A model generated the notes under the pieces. That model made no database searches. It saw nothing but the letters and a program-made list of their open reading frames with translations, and was not told where the DNA came from. The translations under genes and the position numbers were made by a program. Positions 60,740 through 64,000 of a stretch of 64,000 nt of DNA are shown in pieces (within the stretch, counting starts at the first letter, position 1; each line of letters begins with the position of its first letter). Source of the DNA: Gammaproteobacteria bacterium (GTDB lineage: Bacteria > Pseudomonadota > Gammaproteobacteria > Pseudomonadales > Azotimanducaceae); contig JAPPGA010000009.1 in the NCBI GenBank assembly GCA_028821515.1, forward strand, positions 35,547 to 99,546, written 5' to 3'.

Positions 60740-63505
60740 TCAGTGCGCCTCGTCCCAGTTGTCTCCAACTCCGGCGTCCACCACGAGGTCCACCGAAAGG
60801 TCCGCCGCCGCCGTCATGCGTTCGGTGACGCCCCGGACCACCGATTCGACATCGTCTTCTGCCACTTCCAGCACGAGTTCGTCGTGCACCTGCATGATCA
60901 TGCGGGCATCGTGGTCCGCCTGCGACAGCCATGCGTCGACGCTGATCATCGCGCGCTTGATGATGTCCGCCGCGGTGCCTTGCATCGGCGCGTTGATGGC
61001 GGTGCGCTCCGCGGCCTGGCGCCGCGGCACCTGGCGTGCATTGATGTCGGGCAAATAGAGCCGGCGGCCGAACACGGTTTCGACGAAGCCCTGTTCGCGT
61101 GCCTCGGCGCGGATGCGCTCCATGTAGTCGCGCACCCCGGGATAACGCGCGAAATAAAGGTCGATGTACTCCTGGGCCAGCTTGCGCTCGATACCGAGCT
61201 GGCGTGCCAGGCCGAACGCGGACATGCCGTAGATGAGGCCGAAGTTGATGGCCTTGGCGCTGCGTCGCTGTCCATCCGTAACGTCGGAGACGGGCGAACC
61301 GAAGACTTCCGCCGCCGTGGCGCGGTGGATGTCGAGCCGGTTCTCGAACGCCTTGAGCAGTCCGGCGTCGCGAGACAGGTGCGCCATGATCCGGAGCTCG
61401 ATTTGGGAGTAGTCCGCGGCCACCAGCTTGTGGCCGGGAGGTGCTACGAACGCTGCGCGGATCCGGCGGCCCTCGTCCGTGCGGATCGGGATGTTCTGCA
61501 GGTTGGGGTCCTGGGAGGACAGCCGGCCGGTGGCGGCCACGGCCTGTTCGTACGAGGTATGGATGCGCCCGGTGCGTTGACTGATCTGCTTCGGCAATGT
61601 GTCCGTGTAGGTAGACCTGAGCTTCGACACCTGGCGGTAGTCGAGAATGATCTGCGGCAGGGGGTGGTAGAGGGCGAGTTCGGCCAGCACGTGCTCGGCG
61701 GTGGACCGTTGGCCGGTCTGGGTCCTGCTTGTGCCGGGGGTACGAAGATGCCGGTGCAGCTCCAGCCTGTCGTAGAGGATTTCCCGCAACTGCTTGGGCG
61801 AGCCGAGGTTGAACTGTCTCCCTCCCTGCTCGAACGCCTGTTCGGCGAGGTCAGCCATGCGGCTCGCAAGTTCGCGGCTCTGATCCGCGAGCAGGCCGGC
61901 GTCCACCAGCGTGCCCGCCTGTTCCACGCGGGACAGGACAGACAGCAGGGGCAATTCGACTTCCTCGTAGAGCGACTTGAGCGGGGCTATCGATGACAGC
62001 CGAGGCCACAGCACGTCGTGCAACCGCAGCGCCGCGTCCGCGGCACCTGCAGCGTGGGCCGTTGCCTCTTCGGGCGGCACCAACGCGAAGTCGAGCTGCT
62101 TCGCGCCTCTGCCGGCCACATCCTCGTAGCGGGTCGTGCTGAGGCCGACCTGCTTCTCGACCAGGTCGTCCAGGTTGTGCCGGCGCGTGCCGACGCTGTC
62201 CAGCACGTAGGATTCGAGCATGGTGTCGTGGGCGATGCCGCGAAGGTCCATCCCGTAACGCGCAAGGACGCGCTTGACCCGCTTCATGTTGTGGCCGGCC
62301 TTGGCGATCCCGGGGTCTTCCAGCAGGGGTTTGAGGCAGTCGGTTGCTTCCGCCAGTGACAGGTGGTCACCACTGGTAAGGTCGAGTCCGAGCGGCACGT
62401 AGGCGGCTTCTCCCGGTGCCTCGGCGAACGCGATCCCTGCAATTTCGGCATCGGCCCGGTTGCCCCGCCGGGTCACCACCGCGAGCGAGCATGACCCCGC
62501 CACGCGAATCCGGCCTACGAGGTGGTCGAGTTCTTCCCCGGTCGTGACACACCCGTAGTCGCCTTCCACCAGGCGCTGGCCGAGGCTGCCCCCCAGTTCC
62601 TCGATCCAGGCCTTGAACTCGTACTTCTCGAACAGGGACTTGAGCCTCTCCTCGTCCACGGGCCTGGGTGCGAGGTCTCCGATTGCGACCGGCAACTCGA
62701 CATCCCGGCGAATGGTCGCGAGACGCTTCGAGACGGGCAACGTATCGAGCGATGCGCGGAGATTCTCGCCCACCTTGCCGCAGACCTCGTCGGCCCGCGT
62801 GATGACATCGTCCAGGCTGCCGAAGCTCGCGAGCCACTTGGCGGCGGTTTTCGGCCCGACCTTCGGGACGCCGGGAATGTTGTCGACGCTGTCGCCCATC
62901 AGCGCGAGGTAATCGACGATGTGTTCCGGGTGCACACCGTACTTCTCGAATACGCCGTCGCGGTCCATGGCGGTTTCGCTCATCGTGTTCACAAGGGTCA
63001 CGTGCTTGCCGACAAGCTGCGCCATGTCCTTGTCGGACGTGGAGATCACGGTCCGGCGTTTCATGATCGCGGCCTGTTCCGCCAAGGTGCCGATGACGTC
63101 GTCGGCCTCGACATTGGGCACGACCAGCAGGGGCATGCCCATTGCGTCGATGATGTCGTGGATCGGCTGCACCTGCTGGCGCAGTTCGTCGGGCATCGGT
63201 GGCCGGTTGGCCTTGTACTCGGGGTAGATTTCGTTGCGGAACGACTTGCCCCCGGCGTCGAACACCACCGCCACGGGACTGCCCTCGAAGTCGGCGCAGA
63301 GTTTGCGCAGCATGTTGACCACGCCGAATATCGCCCCGGTGGGAAATCCATCCGATGTCGACAGGTTGGGCATCGCGTGGAAGGCGCGGAACAGGTATGA
63401 CGAACCGTCCACCAGCAGGAGCGGGGGATCGGACACTCCTTCCGCGGTCGTGGCGACTGCGGTGTCCGCGACCCCATCCGTTGCGTTCCCTTGCGCCTGC
63501 GACAT
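60740..63505 (-). CDS. polA: DNA polymerase I, with degenerate proofreading domain
   Basis: A 921-residue polymerase for repair and Okazaki-fragment maturation. The N-terminal 5'-3' exonuclease is intact (LLLVDGSSYLFRAFHAM, ISTSDKDMAQLVG, LMGDSVDNIPGVPKVG), and the C-terminal polymerase has AADYSQIELRIMAHLS, INFGLIYGMSAFGLAR and QVHDELVLEV. The middle 3'-5' exonuclease lacks its metal ligands: the position of E. coli D355/E357 reads LAVVTRRG (about residue 343), that of D424 reads NMKRVKRV (about 405) and that of D501 HAAGAADA (about 485). Proofreading is therefore probably absent. Confidence 0.96.
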   Translation of the reverse strand: MSQAQGNATDGVADTAVATTAEGVSDPPLLLVDGSSYLFRAFHAMPNLSTSDGFPTGAIFGVVNMLRKLCADFEGSPVAVVFDAGGKSFRNEIYPEYKANRPPMPDELRQQVQPIHDIIDAMGMPLLVVPNVEADDVIGTLAEQAAIMKRRTVISTSDKDMAQLVGKHVTLVNTMSETAMDRDGVFEKYGVHPEHIVDYLALMGDSVDNIPGVPKVGPKTAAKWLASFGSLDDVITRADEVCGKVGENLRASLDTLPVSKRLATIRRDVELPVAIGDLAPRPVDEERLKSLFEKYEFKAWIEELGGSLGQRLVEGDYGCVTTGEELDHLVGRIRVAGSCSLAVVTRRGNRADAEIAGIAFAEAPGEAAYVPLGLDLTSGDHLSLAEATDCLKPLLEDPGIAKAGHNMKRVKRVLARYGMDLRGIAHDTMLESYVLDSVGTRRHNLDDLVEKQVGLSTTRYEDVAGRGAKQLDFALVPPEEATAHAAGAADAALRLHDVLWPRLSSIAPLKSLYEEVELPLLSVLSRVEQAGTLVDAGLLADQSRELASRMADLAEQAFEQGGRQFNLGSPKQLREILYDRLELHRHLRTPGTSRTQTGQRSTAEHVLAELALYHPLPQIILDYRQVSKLRSTYTDTLPKQISQRTGRIHTSYEQAVAATGRLSSQDPNLQNIPIRTDEGRRIRAAFVAPPGHKLVAADYSQIELRIMAHLSRDAGLLKAFENRLDIHRATAAEVFGSPVSDVTDGQRRSAKAINFGLIYGMSAFGLARQLGIERKLAQEYIDLYFARYPGVRDYMERIRAEAREQGFVETVFGRRLYLPDINARQVPRRQAAERTAINAPMQGTAADIIKRAMISVDAWLSQADHDARMIMQVHDELVLEVAEDDVESVVRGVTERMTAAADLSVDLVVDAGVGDNWDEAH

Positions 63506-63543
63506 GCTACAGTTCCCTCGGGCTCGAACCTATCACATTAGCG

Positions 63544-63831
63544 ATGCGTCCACGCCGTATCATTCCGATCGCCATCGTTGCCATGCTCGCCGCTAGCGCG
63601 AACGCGGCGGAGGAACGAAGGCGGGAGCATCGCGGGCCCGATGTCACGCTGATCGAGACCGAAGAACGCGTCGTGTACGAGTATCGGCAGAACGGCCTCT
63701 TGAGGATGATCAAGATCGTGCCGAAGCGCGGTAAGCCCTACTACCTCGTGCCGCGCGACCCCGGCAAGGGGCTCGGCACCGTCGAAGAGGCGGACGTGCT
63801 CCTGCCCCAGTGGGAGATCGTCAGGTTCTAG
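63544..63831 (+). CDS. DUF2782 periplasmic protein
   Basis: A 95-residue exported protein. The signal peptide (RRIIPIAIVAMLAASANA) is followed by TLIETEERVVYEYRQNGLLRMIKIVPKRGKPYYLVP, the DUF2782 pattern. It commonly lies divergent from polA in Gammaproteobacteria, exactly as here, with 38 bases between the two ATGs. The function is unknown. The longer frame from 63355 runs antisense through polA and is rejected; the ATG at 63544 gives the standard length. Confidence 0.88.
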   Translation: MRPRRIIPIAIVAMLAASANAAEERRREHRGPDVTLIETEERVVYEYRQNGLLRMIKIVPKRGKPYYLVPRDPGKGLGTVEEADVLLPQWEIVRF

Positions 63832-63836
63832 AGCCA

Positions 63837-64000
63837 TGAAATCTGTCGGCCCTTCGGGCGCGCCATCTTCCGCCCCAGCCCTCTTGCCATCCCGTCGACC
63901 CTGCCCCCGAAAAAAACCCCAGGGCACGCCGCGCCAACAGGGACTGCAGGGGAAGACCGAGACAAAAAAAAACCAGCGAAAGGTCGTCGTAGTGAGTCAA
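63837..64000 (+). CDS. Possible start of an unidentified gene, cut by the window edge
   Basis: An ATG at 63837, five bases after the DUF2782 stop, opens a frame of 54 codons with no stop before the window ends. The first part is Pro/Ser-rich, then very Lys/Arg/Gln-rich (PRKKPQGTPRQQGLQGKTE, then KNQRKVVVVSQ). A GGGAG lies 20 bases upstream, too far for an ideal ribosome-binding site. It may be a genuine gene with a disordered basic leader, or spurious; A-tracts here are unlike the preceding genes. Confidence 0.35.

Noticed and set aside
1..64000. A complete new multi-gene defence or metabolic system
   Set aside because: I searched both strands and the gaps. The unusual loci are either single known families, known gene pairs or decayed fragments; none has the gene content of a coherent new system.

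Overview
The window is high-GC bacterial chromosome with densely packed genes on both strands. Several gene neighbourhoods are typical of Gammaproteobacteria: pepP - UbiH-type hydroxylase - gcvT/H/P; a ZapB-like coiled-coil gene - zapA - 6S RNA - 5-formyltetrahydrofolate cyclo-ligase; lgt/thyA/folA; rppH - ptsP; and dsbA - cytochrome c4 // engB next to polA with a DUF2782 gene. I therefore infer an aerobic, probably free-living or host-associated marine-type gammaproteobacterium. Species cannot be fixed from the sequence, and the lifestyle is inference from the gene content (many CoA-ester, phytanoyl-CoA dioxygenase and toxin-antitoxin genes).

Layout. 0-5 kb: a truncated gene at the edge, an orphan polyamine-type ABC binding protein, a hypothetical protein, a vapBC module with a clear palindrome, a VOC protein, an amidohydrolase and an outer-membrane barrel. 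5-10 kb: a leftward operon of AcoX-like NAD kinase, fabV, hemE, DM13 protein and ppk2. 10-16 kb: a debris-rich island with a second vapBC, a truncated in-frame copy of the neighbouring xanthine-dehydrogenase-type gene, a frameshifted fragment that reads like the start of a type I restriction HsdR subunit, the intact molybdo-enzyme subunit, an amino-acid permease and a tyrosine-integrase fragment. The integrase fragment has overrun the 3' end of an S9 peptidase. 16-22.4 kb: S9 peptidase, folA, lgt, a rightward NRDE/heme pair, thyA and a third vapBC.

22.5-30.4 kb: an overlapping SDR - DUF898 - M48 protease set, then ptsP/rppH and a DUF255 thioredoxin-like protein. 30.6-37.7 kb: the pepP - hydroxylase - glycine cleavage operon, in which P-protein is split into two subunits. 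37.8-42.2 kb: division genes, three tandem hairpins, 6S RNA, fau, def, rpiA and mgtE. 42.3-46.5 kb: three phytanoyl-CoA dioxygenase-family genes with arfB and an SDR. 46.5-57.5 kb: aceE, a pair of overlapping acyl-CoA dehydrogenases, a flavin/PNPOx-type protein, a membrane protein, a single-chain biotin-dependent acyl-CoA carboxylase and a MetF-like reductase. 57.5-64 kb: dsbA, cytochrome c4, engB, a mandelate racemase/enolase-family enzyme, polA and a DUF2782 protein.

Functionally the window links C1 metabolism (glycine cleavage, FolA, ThyA, MetF-like, Fau) with CoA-ester chemistry (two acyl-CoA dehydrogenases, a biotin carboxylase, PhyH dioxygenases, SDRs). The strongest oddities are a DNA polymerase I whose proofreading residues appear to be lost, fragments of duplicated genes lying close to their parents, and a run of three identical hairpins upstream of 6S RNA. 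I did not find a convincing, wholly new multi-gene system.
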